Of a stretch of DNA of 22,030 nt, positions 13,728 through 21,966 are shown one piece after another. Location of the stretch: contig CAZHBA010000048.1 in the NCBI GenBank assembly GCA_964530225.1, positions 1 to 22,030 on the forward strand, given 5' to 3'. A program made the position numbers and the translations under genes. This DNA is from CAZHBA01 sp964530225 (lineage in GTDB: Bacteria > Pseudomonadota > Alphaproteobacteria > UBA6615). The notes under the pieces were generated by a model. It was given only the letters and a program-made list of their open reading frames with translations, was not told the DNA's origin and did no database searches. Numbering within the stretch: position 1 is the first letter of the stretch; every line of letters starts with the position of its first letter.

Positions 13728-15030
13728 GCTCGACAGTACGGCTACTGGTTTTGAGGAGGCGTTTTCCGGACTACTTGGCGAAAAGCGCGAGGCCGATGAA
13801 GATGTCGGCAAGACCGTCGCCGATATTCTGGCCGCCGTGCGCGCCGATGGCGACGCCGCGGTGCTTAAATTAACCGAGCAATTCGACCGAGTGCGTCTGA
13901 CACCCGATGGCATGCGTGTCCCCGCCGCCGACATCACTGCTGCGCGCGCTGCATGCGCCGATGACGTGCTGGACGCTCTGACCACGGCGCATGAGCGCAT
14001 CACCGATTTTCACTGCCACCAGATGCCTGAGGATATTGACTATGTCGATACTGCTGGGGTGCGTCTGGGCGGGCGTTGGAAGCCGGTCGCCGCTGTTGGC
14101 CTTTATGTGCCCGGTGGCATCGCGGCCTACCCGTCGTCGGTCCTGATGAACGCGGTGCCGGCGCAGGTCGCCGGGGTGACACGCATCGTCATGGTGGTGC
14201 CAGCTCCGGATGGCGAGCTGAATCCGCTGGTGTTGGCAGCCGCCAATCTCGCTGGCGTTAGCGAGATCTACAGGATCGGCGGTGCCCAGGCGGTCGCTGC
14301 GCTGGCCTATGGAACCGAAACCATCGCCGCGGTCGACAAGATCGTCGGACCCGGTAACGCCTATGTGGCGGCGGCCAAGCGCCAGGTCTTCGGCACTGTC
14401 GGCATCGACATGATCGCCGGTCCGTCGGAAATTCTGGTGGTTGCCAACGGCGATAACGATCCCGCATGGATTGCCGCCGACCTGCTGAGCCAGGCCGAGC
14501 ACGATAAGGCAGCGCAGTCGCTAATGATCACCGACGATTCGGCCTTCGCCGATGCTGTCGCAGCGGCGGTCGAGGTGCAGTTGACGGCCCTGCCGCGGGC
14601 CGATATTGCGCGTGCCAGTTGGCAGCAATTCGGCGCGATAATTTTGGTGCCCACCCTCGACGACGCGCTACCACTGATAGACCGCATCGCGCCCGAGCAT
14701 CTAGAGCTAGCCAGTACCGGCGCTGACGCGCTCGCTGATAAGGTACGCAACGCTGGGGCGATCTTCATCGGTGCCTATACGCCGGAAGTCATCGGCGATT
14801 ATCTCGCCGGCCCCAATCATGTGCTACCGACCGGCCGCACCTCGCGGTTCTCGTCGGGGCTGGGTGTGCTCGATTTTCTCAAGCGGTCGTCGTTAATTTC
14901 GTGCAGCGCCGAGGGCCTGCGGGCGCTTGCTGCCGATACCGTCACTCTGGCCAACGCCGAAGGGTTGCAAGCTCACGCGGCGTCGGTAACGATACGACTG
15001 AACGATGTCGCGCCGGACGAAGAAACCTGA
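13717..15030 (+). CDS. hisD: Histidinol dehydrogenase
   Basis: A 437-residue Zn-dependent, NAD-dependent enzyme that oxidises L-histidinol to L-histidine in two steps. ATG 13717 is preferred. A TTG at 13702 would extend the N-terminus by five residues further into hisG. Signatures: VGLYVPGGIAAYPSS (127-141), RIGGAQAVAALAYGT (186-200), VDKIVGPGNAYVA (206-218), and the metal/catalytic residues Gln259 and His262 in SQAEHD, Glu327/His328 in APEHLE, Asp361 in GDYLAGPNH, and His420. All key residues are present. It overlaps hisG by 11 bases and is followed by the broken UPF0262 gene. Confidence 0.98.
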   Translation: MLRRLDSTATGFEEAFSGLLGEKREADEDVGKTVADILAAVRADGDAAVLKLTEQFDRVRLTPDGMRVPAADITAARAACADDVLDALTTAHERITDFHCHQMPEDIDYVDTAGVRLGGRWKPVAAVGLYVPGGIAAYPSSVLMNAVPAQVAGVTRIVMVVPAPDGELNPLVLAAANLAGVSEIYRIGGAQAVAALAYGTETIAAVDKIVGPGNAYVAAAKRQVFGTVGIDMIAGPSEILVVANGDNDPAWIAADLLSQAEHDKAAQSLMITDDSAFADAVAAAVEVQLTALPRADIARASWQQFGAIILVPTLDDALPLIDRIAPEHLELASTGADALADKVRNAGAIFIGAYTPEVIGDYLAGPNHVLPTGRTSRFSSGLGVLDFLKRSSLISCSAEGLRALAADTVTLANAEGLQAHAASVTIRLNDVAPDEET

Positions 15031-15048
15031 TCCAGGGAACGGATCAGA

Positions 15049-15548
15049 ATGGCGACCGTGCCGGATGCCAATCACCGTATTATCCGCATCACCGTCGATA
15101 ATCCCAGCGTGGTTTGCTATCAGCGCGACGTTGAACGAGAGATCGAAGTCGCCATCTACGATCTGGTAGAGACCAACACCTTTCGTCCCGACTCGGTGTT
15201 TTTTGGCGGCGCGCTGCGCGGTCCCTAGGGCGTGACCCTGCGCATCCAGGATAACACCTAGTCTTCGACATTGACCGCGAAGACGGAGTGAAAGTTGGTA
15301 TCGTGATGTTCTTGGTGTAGCCGTTGCGCCGGATCATCCGCGAGCATTTTACCGTTTGCGAATCCTACTACGAGGCCTTCCGAACCGCCTCGCCGTTGCA
15401 GATCGAGGCCATCGATGTGGGCCGCTACTGTCTCCATAACGATGGCTCGGAGCGGCTGCGCACGCAGTTAGCGGGTAAAGTCGAGATCGACTTCGATACC
15501 GCGCGCCACCCCTTTACCCTCATCTGCGCGCTACGCATCAAGACGTAA
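15049..15548 (+). pseudogene. UPF0262 family protein, inactivated
   Basis: This is a clear relic of the UPF0262 gene that normally follows hisD in alphaproteobacteria (about 160 residues). From ATG 15049 the frame reads HRIIRITVDNPSV, DVEREIEVAIYDLVETNTF and FFGGALRGP, then hits TAG (15226-15228). A one-base loss near 15255 shifts the frame. The next frame gives VFDIDREDGVKVG, a second TAG (15318-15320), and then the best-conserved part, PLRRIIREHF, CESYYEAFRTASPLQIEAIDVG, LHNDGSERL and KVEIDFDTARHPFTLIC, ending at 15548. A re-start at TTG 15324 could make only the C-terminal half. Two stops plus a frameshift argue against a single sequencing error. Confidence 0.9.
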
Positions 15549-15707
15549 GCGGTTTTCGCCGGTTTTCCCAATTTTTAACGATATTCGCGTTGTAGACCGC
15601 CCGACTGAGCGGGGTGAATGTGGGGCAGGGGTTGAGTTTACCGCCAAAATGCGGTCCAACTGCGCTCCCGGGGCCGCGCCAAAGCGGTAACAACGCAAGG
15701 ATACAGA

Positions 15708-15926
15708 ATGGCGAAAGAGGATTTACTGGAATTTTCTGGCACCGTAACCGAAGTGCTACCCAACGCGATGTTTCGCGTGAAGCTCGACAACGACCATGAA
15801 GTGCTGGCCCACACGGCCGGTAAGATGAGAAAACACCGCATCCGAGTGCTGGCGGGCGACAAGGTCAATGTTGAAATGACGCCCTATGATTTGAGCAAGG
15901 GCCGCATCACATTCCGCTTCAAATAA
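15708..15926 (+). CDS. infA: Translation initiation factor IF-1
   Basis: A 72-residue OB-fold factor that binds the ribosomal A site with IF-2 and IF-3 during initiation. The sequence MAKEDLLEFSGTVTEVLPN, then FRVKLDNDHEVLAHTAGKMRKHRIRVLAGDKV and the end KGRITFR, is standard for alphaproteobacteria (Asp/His in place of the Gly-rich turn of E. coli). A good Shine-Dalgarno (AAGGA) precedes ATG 15708. It is separated by about 160 bases from the UPF0262 relic and by about 60 from maf. Confidence 0.98.
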   Translation: MAKEDLLEFSGTVTEVLPNAMFRVKLDNDHEVLAHTAGKMRKHRIRVLAGDKVNVEMTPYDLSKGRITFRFK

Positions 15927-15987
15927 GGTTGCGCACGCGTGCGCTACCGACCCCCAATTCTCCTGATCGCCCGGCTGGGTAAATGAC

Positions 15988-16566
15988 GTGGCTCAGCCGC
16001 TGATTCTGGCTTCCGCTTCGCCGCGCCGGCAGGAGCTGCTGGCGCAAGTGGGCATTATGCCCGACCACATCGACCCCGCCGAAATCGACGAAACAGCCGG
16101 CAAGGACGAATTGCCGGGTCCGCTGGCGCGCCGCCTAGCTGAAGCCAAGGCTGTGGCCGTCGCCGAACGTCACCCGGACGCTTTCGTGCTCGGTGCCGAT
16201 ACCGTGGTCGGCGTTGGCCGGCGTATCGTCGGCAAGCCCGAAGATGCCCGCCAGGCGCGGCGGTTCCTGGAACTGTTGTCGGGTCGCCGGCACCGCGTCC
16301 TTGGAGGTATCTGCGTTGTTGCCCCTGGCGGACAGCGGGTAGTACGCCTGATCAATACCATAGTGCGCTTCAAGCGCCTGACAAGCGCCGAGATCGACGC
16401 CTACCTGGCGACCGGCGAGTGGCAGGGCAAGGCCGGTGCCTACGCCATTCAGGGTCACGCCGCGGCCTTCATTCCGGCGACCAACGGCTCCTACACCAAT
16501 GTAGTCGGCCTCGACGTGGCTGCCGCCGCCGCCATGTTGACTGGCCTGGGATACGTACAAAAGTGA
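15988..16566 (+). CDS. maf: Maf family nucleotide pyrophosphatase
   Basis: A 192-residue housecleaning enzyme that hydrolyses non-canonical or surplus nucleoside triphosphates (dTTP/UTP or modified bases, depending on subgroup). It starts at GTG 15988. Motifs: LILASASPRRQELL (5-18), GADTVVGVG with catalytic Asp71 (69-77), GKPEDARQARRFLELLSGR (82-100), and near the C-terminus GKAGAYAIQGHAA and SYTNVVGLD. The PRR and YAIQG signatures suggest the YhdE-type dTTP/UTP branch, but the subgroup call is by eye. Its stop codon overlaps the GTG of the RNase gene. Confidence 0.95.
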   Translation: MAQPLILASASPRRQELLAQVGIMPDHIDPAEIDETAGKDELPGPLARRLAEAKAVAVAERHPDAFVLGADTVVGVGRRIVGKPEDARQARRFLELLSGRRHRVLGGICVVAPGGQRVVRLINTIVRFKRLTSAEIDAYLATGEWQGKAGAYAIQGHAAAFIPATNGSYTNVVGLDVAAAAAMLTGLGYVQK

Positions 16567-17771
16567 ACGGCGCGACGCTGCTCATCGAACGGTTTCCGGG
16601 CGAGACCCGCGCAGCCTTGCTGCGTGGTAGAGAGGTCTGGCAGGTCGACCATTTCCGTGACAGCGAGCCGGCCACGCTCGGCGGCGTCTACCTCGGCCGG
16701 GTGCGCCGCCTCGACCCGGCCATGAACGCCGCTTTCGTTGAACTTGGCCTTGCCGCCGACGGTTTTCTGCGGGCGCGCGATGCGGCCGGACCGGACAAGT
16801 CAAGGCGGCGCGCGTGCATCGCCGAGCTGGTGCACGAGGGCCAGGTGGTTGTTGTGCAAGTTGTTGCCGAAGGCTTCGCCGATAAGGGACCGCGTTTAAC
16901 GCGCTTGCCGGATGAGCCCAACAGTTCGCAACAACAGGTACCGGCGTGCCTCAAGCCGCCACCCGAACCGGTCGCGCGCATCCTGGCAGAGTACGCCGAT
17001 AGCGAAATCTCTCGTATCATTTGCAACGACGGTGGCTTGGAAACAGCGGCGCGGCGCTGGCTAGACGGCGAGGGTACTGAAATTGACGCGCTGGTGGTGC
17101 GTGAGAGTGGCCCCCTGTTCGCGGCCTACGAGGTCGAGGATGCCCTCGCCGAGGCGTTGGCGCCGCGGATCGCGGTGGGCGGCGGCGCCGAGATAGTTTT
17201 CAACCAGACCGAGACCCTGTGCGCCATCGACGTTAATTCCGCACGTCATGCGGGCCGCGCCGGTGGCGGCCCGCGCGACGTCAACCTGGCGGTGGTGCCG
17301 GAGATCGCCCGCCAGTTGCGCCTGCGCGCCATCGGCGGCGCCATCGTTATCGACGCGCTGAAAATGGCCCGCAGCGCGGACCGTAAGCAGGTGCTGACGG
17401 CCTTGCGTCGCCAGTTGAAGGACGACCCGGCAGCGTGCCACGTGCTTGGTATTTCCAATCTGGGTCTGATCGAGATGACCCGCACCCGCCTCGGCGCGCC
17501 GCTGGCCGAACGCATGCTGGATCCGGCGGATACGCCGCGCCTGCGTGCCGACGCCGTGGCCCAGGGTGTGATCTGCGGTTTGGAGGCAGCGGCCCGCCGC
17601 CAGTCGGCGGGTAAGTATGTGCTGTGCGCTGCGCCTGAAGTGGTCGAAGCGCTGGCCGACGGACTGAACGGTGCGTTTGCCGAAGCCGCGGCACGAGTGG
17701 GCGATGTGGTGCTTGAGGCCCAGCCCAGCTGGCCACGCGACAAGTGGGAAATCGTGGCTGCGAAGACGTGA
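16563..17771 (+). CDS. Ribonuclease E/G family protein, short alphaproteobacterial form
   Basis: A 402-residue endoribonuclease of the RNase E/G family. The true start is GTG 16563, overlapping the maf stop (GTGA). In-frame sequence back to 16419 belongs to maf in another frame. The N-terminal S1-like RNA-binding domain covers about 37-115 (GGVYLGRVRRLDPAMNAAFVELG, then ADKGPRLT). The catalytic core has AIDVNSAR with Asp223 and GGAIVIDALKM with Asp264, the counterparts of E. coli RNase E Asp303 and Asp346. After EMTRTR the family's Zn-link CPxCxG is missing and there is no CxxC anywhere. It is about 90 residues shorter than E. coli RNase G. Likely role: rRNA or mRNA processing, with maf and yacG as stable neighbours. 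Confidence 0.92.
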   Translation: MNGATLLIERFPGETRAALLRGREVWQVDHFRDSEPATLGGVYLGRVRRLDPAMNAAFVELGLAADGFLRARDAAGPDKSRRRACIAELVHEGQVVVVQVVAEGFADKGPRLTRLPDEPNSSQQQVPACLKPPPEPVARILAEYADSEISRIICNDGGLETAARRWLDGEGTEIDALVVRESGPLFAAYEVEDALAEALAPRIAVGGGAEIVFNQTETLCAIDVNSARHAGRAGGGPRDVNLAVVPEIARQLRLRAIGGAIVIDALKMARSADRKQVLTALRRQLKDDPAACHVLGISNLGLIEMTRTRLGAPLAERMLDPADTPRLRADAVAQGVICGLEAAARRQSAGKYVLCAAPEVVEALADGLNGAFAEAAARVGDVVLEAQPSWPRDKWEIVAAKT

Positions 17772-17831
17772 CGCAGAATCGTGATAATATGCGCCAGCAA
17801 TCAGAGCGGTAGAGACGGCGGGAAAGCGTGC

Positions 17832-18011
17832 ATGGCCCAGTGTCCCAATTGCGGTAAGGCGACGATAAAGCGTTACCGGCCGTTCTGTTCCGAGCGCTGC
17901 GCCAACGCCGATTTGGCGCGCTGGCTCGGCGGCCGCTACCGTATTCCCACCGACGAAGCGCCGGCGGTCTACGAGGGTAATTCCGACCTGGCTGACGAGG
18001 ACGAAAGCTGA
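17832..18011 (+). CDS. yacG: DNA gyrase inhibitor YacG
   Basis: A 59-residue zinc-finger protein. The four Cys ligands are Cys4 and Cys7 (CPNC) and Cys19 and Cys23 (CSERC), the YacG pattern. The segment CANADLARWLGGRYRIP is typical. YacG binds GyrB and blocks DNA binding by gyrase. ATG 17832 follows GGGAAA. The longer in-frame start at 17781 adds an unlike 17-residue tail. The acidic C-terminus (DLADEDES) is normal. It closes the maf - RNase - yacG group. Confidence 0.95.
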   Translation: MAQCPNCGKATIKRYRPFCSERCANADLARWLGGRYRIPTDEAPAVYEGNSDLADEDES

Positions 18012-18139
18012 CGCCGGCGCGCCGTTTCGGCGCTTGAATTGCGCCCTAGACAGGAAGCTGGACAGCAGTCTGTATATTTTCTATACCCGCGCGTCGCCCG
18101 GCATCGCGCGGGGTGTCGCCAGCGTATCTCGCGTTGTGG

Positions 18140-18215
<76 letters not shown>

Positions 18216-18686
18216 TTATTTCAATGTCTTAGCGTAAACACCAATTTTTCTGGCACCGCTTTGGCACCGAAAATTTCTCACGATTGTATTTGATTGCTCT
18301 CGGGTGAATAAAGTAATGGTCGCGAGACCGTCTAAATTGATGCGCGGGAGTTCGCATAATCCCCTCCGAATCAATCGCGGTTAGGCCCATATTCTCAGAT
18401 TCTGAAACTGTCTCGTTGGTCCCGTCACCGTAGAGGTTAACTCGAACTATATTGTTTTATTCCAAATATTTAGGCTGGCTCGCGGCAGGTTTTACAACCT
18501 GGCCTACGCTATTCGTGTGATCGGGAGTGCGTGCACCCAGCAACGGCCAACACAGCATTTGGTGTCGCGTAAATTCCAGAGTTTGTCCCAGTGATGCAAT
18601 TCGCTTCTGCCGTGATCTCGTAAGCAAGTATCTGACGTTTCTGCGCCGAATGTTCAAGGACAGTACTGAGAAGTCGACTACGAGCT
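18216..18686. other. AT-rich intergenic region after tRNA-Phe, no gene recognised
   Basis: These roughly 470 bases hold no frame with both a ribosome site and a family-like sequence. A tandem pair of TGGCACCG octamers (18251-18258 and 18262-18269) lies about 35 bases after the tRNA and repeats the GGCACC found at its 3' end. This could be a remnant of an integrase attachment site. The AT-rich run near 18450-18470 could hold the promoter for the downstream operon, but I cannot define its boxes with confidence. Confidence 0.45.
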
Positions 18687-19706
18687 ATGCAACCACGTTT
18701 ATCGGTGATCGATTCTCACACCGCGGGTGAGCCGACGAGGATGGTGGTCGCGGGGTTCCCGAGAATCCCTGGGGATACCATGGCGGCGAAGAAGAAATCC
18801 CTGGAGACCGATTTCGACTGGATTCGCCGGGTCACGATGAACGAACCACGCGGCCATAGGGACATGTTCGGCTGTGTACTGGTCGATGCTGTCGATCCAA
18901 CGGCCGACACTGCGGCAGTCTTTATGGATGGTGGGCAATTCTACAACATGTGTGGACATGCCTCTTTGGGAATTAGCGGCATGATGGTGGAAACTGGAAG
19001 GGTTGCCACCACTGGGCGCGTTACCTTCGTCAAAATCGATACGCCGGCTGGTCTGGTCGAGGGGAAAGTGAGCAGCGACGGTTACGGCAAAATCGAAGAT
19101 GTGTCTCTGGTAGACGTACCGTCGTTTGTATTTGCGCTCGACGAAGTCGTGCAGGTGGAGTTTTTTGGGGAAGTCCGCGTTGATGTGGCATACGGGGGTA
19201 ACATCTTCGTCATCGCAGAAGCGGCAGATATGGGATTTGTTTCAATTGACCCGGAGTATACGAACGAATTGATTAAGGCCGGAATTGCGCTCCGCAAAGC
19301 GGCGAACGAGCAGTTGAAATTCGTGCATCCTGAGAGGCCGCATATCGATCGCATCGATATAGCGATGCTGACGGGCGAGCCATCAAGCGATGCGGCGGAC
19401 GCCCGCAACATAGCTATTCTGGGAGATGCGCAAGTTGACCGTTCACCCTGTGGCACTGGAACATGCGCCCGCATGGCCTTGCTTCATGCAAGGGGTGAGT
19501 TGGCGGTTGGTGAGAAGTTTTGTCACGAAAGCTCCATTCGGACGGTTTTTGACGGACGGATATTGGAAGAAGTCGATGTCGGCGGCATTTCTGGCGTTAG
19601 GCCCGAAATCAGTTGTCGCCCTTTTCTCACAGGGTTTTCGGATTTAGTCGTTGACCCTGATGATCCGTTGCGCACTGGTTTCGTGCTGGGCCAGGCGTTG
19701 CGCTAG
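18687..19706 (+). CDS. Proline racemase family protein
   Basis: A 339-residue PLP-independent epimerase or racemase of the proline racemase/4-hydroxyproline 2-epimerase family. Motifs: DSHTAGEPTRMV (9-20), YNMCGHASLG with catalytic Cys89, and DRSPCGTGTCARMA with catalytic Cys255. Both acid/base cysteines are present, so a racemase or epimerase is more likely than a trans-3-hydroxyproline dehydratase, which has Thr at the second site. The substrate is unclear: proline, hydroxyproline, or a related ring compound such as 5-oxoproline. The ribosome site is weak. It is followed by a mini-ORF and hydantoinase A, which suggests that it supplies the correct enantiomer to the hydrolase. Composition is more AT-rich than the core. 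Confidence 0.93.
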   Translation: MQPRLSVIDSHTAGEPTRMVVAGFPRIPGDTMAAKKKSLETDFDWIRRVTMNEPRGHRDMFGCVLVDAVDPTADTAAVFMDGGQFYNMCGHASLGISGMMVETGRVATTGRVTFVKIDTPAGLVEGKVSSDGYGKIEDVSLVDVPSFVFALDEVVQVEFFGEVRVDVAYGGNIFVIAEAADMGFVSIDPEYTNELIKAGIALRKAANEQLKFVHPERPHIDRIDIAMLTGEPSSDAADARNIAILGDAQVDRSPCGTGTCARMALLHARGELAVGEKFCHESSIRTVFDGRILEEVDVGGISGVRPEISCRPFLTGFSDLVVDPDDPLRTGFVLGQALR

Positions 19707-19748
19707 CGTTCTATAAGACACCAACGAGAATGAACAAAGGATTCAACA

Positions 19749-19856
19749 ATGCCTAGAATCGACGATTGGACGCCTGTTATTGCGGAGCCGAAATCAGCAG
19801 GTGCAGGACGCGTGGTGCCTTGTGTGCTTGATTGTCTTTTGCACGGGGTGAGCTAG
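19749..19856 (+). CDS. 35-residue mini-ORF between racemase and hydantoinase A
   Basis: ATG 19749 follows AAAGGA by about 8 bases. The frame reads MPRIDDWTPVIAEPK, SAGAGRVVP, then CVLDCLLHGVS, and stops at TAG 19854-19856, immediately before the hydantoinase A ATG (19857). The exact abutment and plausible ribosome site favour translation, either as a microprotein or as a leader that couples translation to the next gene. I do not recognise it. It may also be the start of a longer protein that has been truncated. No signal or membrane segment is clear. Confidence 0.4.
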   Translation: MPRIDDWTPVIAEPKSAGAGRVVPCVLDCLLHGVS

Positions 19857-21932
19857 ATGAGACTGGCCTGCGATACTGGAGGAACGTTTACCGACCTTAT
19901 TGTCGAGGATGGCGATGGCAACCTATCGATGTTCAAGGCGGTGACGACGCCGAGTGATCCCGTTTCGGGCGTGCTAAACACGGTTGCATTGGCTGCAGAA
20001 GCGATCGGCCTCACCTCCGAGGAATTTTTGTCAACCGCTGAAATGTTGATTCACGGGACCACCTACGCAATCAATGCGATTGTTACCGGGAATACAGCGA
20101 AGACGGCTTTTCTAACAACTTTCGGTCATCCAGACATTCTTGTTCTACGCGAAGCGGGGCGAATGGAGCCGTTCAATTTCAAGGTGCCATATCCCAAGCC
20201 GTATATTCCGCGTGCTCTAACATTTGAGATTTCTGAACGAACGTCGTCAGACGGGAACGTCAAGCGGGAGCTTGACGAAAACCATACCATCGAAGTGTTG
20301 CGGAAGTTGGAGGCTGCGGACGTTGAAGCTATTGCCGTGTGCCTCCTCTGGTCTGTTGCAAATCCCCAGCATGAGCTGAGGGTCGGCGAACTAATTGAAG
20401 AGCACTTGCCTGGAATTCCTTATACGCTCTCGCATCAGCTGAATCCGTCCATTCGCGAGTATCGGCGTGGTTCATCCGCGGCCATCGACGCGTCTTTGAA
20501 ACCACTAATGGGGCGGTATTTGGGGAACTTGCAGGACCGGATTAAAAAGGCCGGATTTGACGGTCGGTTGCTGGTGTTAACCTCCCAAGGTGGAATGATG
20601 GACGCCGCAGAACTGGCTAGAGCTCCCATTCACGCGATCAATTCAGGGCCCTCAATGGCGCCCTTGGCGGGACGTTATTACGCTCAAAATGTTGCGGAAT
20701 CGCCAACGGTGATTGTCGCGGACACCGGCGGGACGACCTATGACGTAAGCTTGGTGAGTGCTGGCCAAATACCAGTCACAAGGGAGATGTGGATTGGTGA
20801 ACACCACCGTGGGCATTTGACTGGATTTCCGTCCGTGGGGGTTAAGTCGATTGGAGCAGGGGGGGGATCTATCGCCAAGGTCGACTCGGGCGGATTGCTA
20901 AAGGTGGGACCTGAAAGCGCCGGAGCCGATCCAGGGCCGGCCTGTTTTGAAAAAGGTGGGGAGCATGCAACGTTAACCGACGCATGTGTCGTTGCAGGCA
21001 TCATTGACACTGATTATTTTCTTGGTGGGACTTTTCCGCTTTCCGGTGAAAAGGCCCATAAAGCCGTAGAAGAACACGTAGCGAATCCGTTGGGCGTTAG
21101 TGTCGCCGAGGCCGCTGCTTCCATCATTGAGTTGGCAACCGAGAACATGGTGCAAGCGATCAGCGACATCACTATTGACCAAGGGATTGATCCTGCGAAA
21201 GCTATTCTCGTCGGCGGTGGTGGCGCTGCAGGATTGAACGCCGTATGGATTGGGCGAAGGCTCGGATGTAATCAGGTCATTATTCCGGATACGGGACCGG
21301 CTCTGAGCGCTGCTGGAGCGCTTATGTCCGATCTTGCAGCAGACTACCAGGCGACATTCCATACTGTGACGGACGCGTTTGATTTTGAATCAGTCGGTCG
21401 CGTGCTCAGTGACCTAGAGGTCCGGACGACAGAATTCAAGGAAGGTGTTGCCAAGAACGCGCCGACGCATAGCGTTAGCTTAGCTACTGAAGCACGCTAC
21501 TCAAACCAGGTTTGGGAGATCGAGGTGCCCTTGAACGACGGGCTAATCACCGATGAAGCCGGGCTTGAAAGGTTCAAGGAGGATTTTCATGCGCGCCATG
21601 AAGAGCTTTTTGCTTACCGGGATCCGTCGAGCGAGATCGAGTTCGTTACATGGATCGCTCGAATTCGCTCACAGCTGAGCCAGGAGGAAATCGGGAAACT
21701 CGATTTCGGTGGTGAGAATTCGCCAGAAATTGCTGAGCGGCAAGTCTACTTCTCGGAATCAGGTTGGGTGACGACGCCGGTCTTAACTTCGGGGCAACTC
21801 AGTGTAGACGTTCCGATGAATGGACCAGTGATCGTGGAGACACCCTTCACAAGTGTCGTTGTGGACCCGGCTGCATCAATTTGCCTGGGGGATGATGGAG
21901 CGCTTATTGTCGACCCGTTTTTGAACTCGTAG
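19857..21932 (+). CDS. hyuA: Hydantoinase/oxoprolinase A subunit
   Basis: A 691-residue subunit of the ATP-dependent N-methylhydantoinase/5-oxoprolinase family. It opens with the phosphate-binding DTGGTFTDL (6-14) of the actin-like ATPase fold, followed by LIHGTTYAINAI (64-75), NPSIREYRRGSSAAIDASLKP (196-216), and a second ADTGGTTYDVSLV (288-300). SIGAGGGSIA, GPESAGADPGPACF and the Gly-rich LVGGGGAAGLNA follow. The length is normal. These enzymes open five-membered cyclic amides (hydantoin, 5-oxoproline, creatinine derivatives) or carboxylate ketones with ATP, together with a B subunit. The next gene starts 34 bases on and looks like that B subunit. The gene symbol is generic for the family. 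Confidence 0.94.
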   Translation: MRLACDTGGTFTDLIVEDGDGNLSMFKAVTTPSDPVSGVLNTVALAAEAIGLTSEEFLSTAEMLIHGTTYAINAIVTGNTAKTAFLTTFGHPDILVLREAGRMEPFNFKVPYPKPYIPRALTFEISERTSSDGNVKRELDENHTIEVLRKLEAADVEAIAVCLLWSVANPQHELRVGELIEEHLPGIPYTLSHQLNPSIREYRRGSSAAIDASLKPLMGRYLGNLQDRIKKAGFDGRLLVLTSQGGMMDAAELARAPIHAINSGPSMAPLAGRYYAQNVAESPTVIVADTGGTTYDVSLVSAGQIPVTREMWIGEHHRGHLTGFPSVGVKSIGAGGGSIAKVDSGGLLKVGPESAGADPGPACFEKGGEHATLTDACVVAGIIDTDYFLGGTFPLSGEKAHKAVEEHVANPLGVSVAEAAASIIELATENMVQAISDITIDQGIDPAKAILVGGGGAAGLNAVWIGRRLGCNQVIIPDTGPALSAAGALMSDLAADYQATFHTVTDAFDFESVGRVLSDLEVRTTEFKEGVAKNAPTHSVSLATEARYSNQVWEIEVPLNDGLITDEAGLERFKEDFHARHEELFAYRDPSSEIEFVTWIARIRSQLSQEEIGKLDFGGENSPEIAERQVYFSESGWVTTPVLTSGQLSVDVPMNGPVIVETPFTSVVVDPAASICLGDDGALIVDPFLNS

Positions 21933-21966
21933 AACCCGCAAAAATAGCAAGGGATGGAATTATTCG

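Noticed and set aside
16419..16562. N-terminal extension of the RNase E/G frame back to 16419
   Set aside because: This stretch codes for the maf C-terminus in another frame. The S1-type RNase sequence starts at GTG 16563.
18341..18370. GGGAGTTCGCATAATCCCCTCC as a partial tRNA T-arm or att copy
   Set aside because: It resembles a T-arm by eye, but the stem does not pair properly and no acceptor stem is present.
18457..18657. A 66-codon minus-strand frame between tRNA-Phe and the racemase
   Set aside because: No ribosome site, no family likeness and a composition like non-coding DNA.
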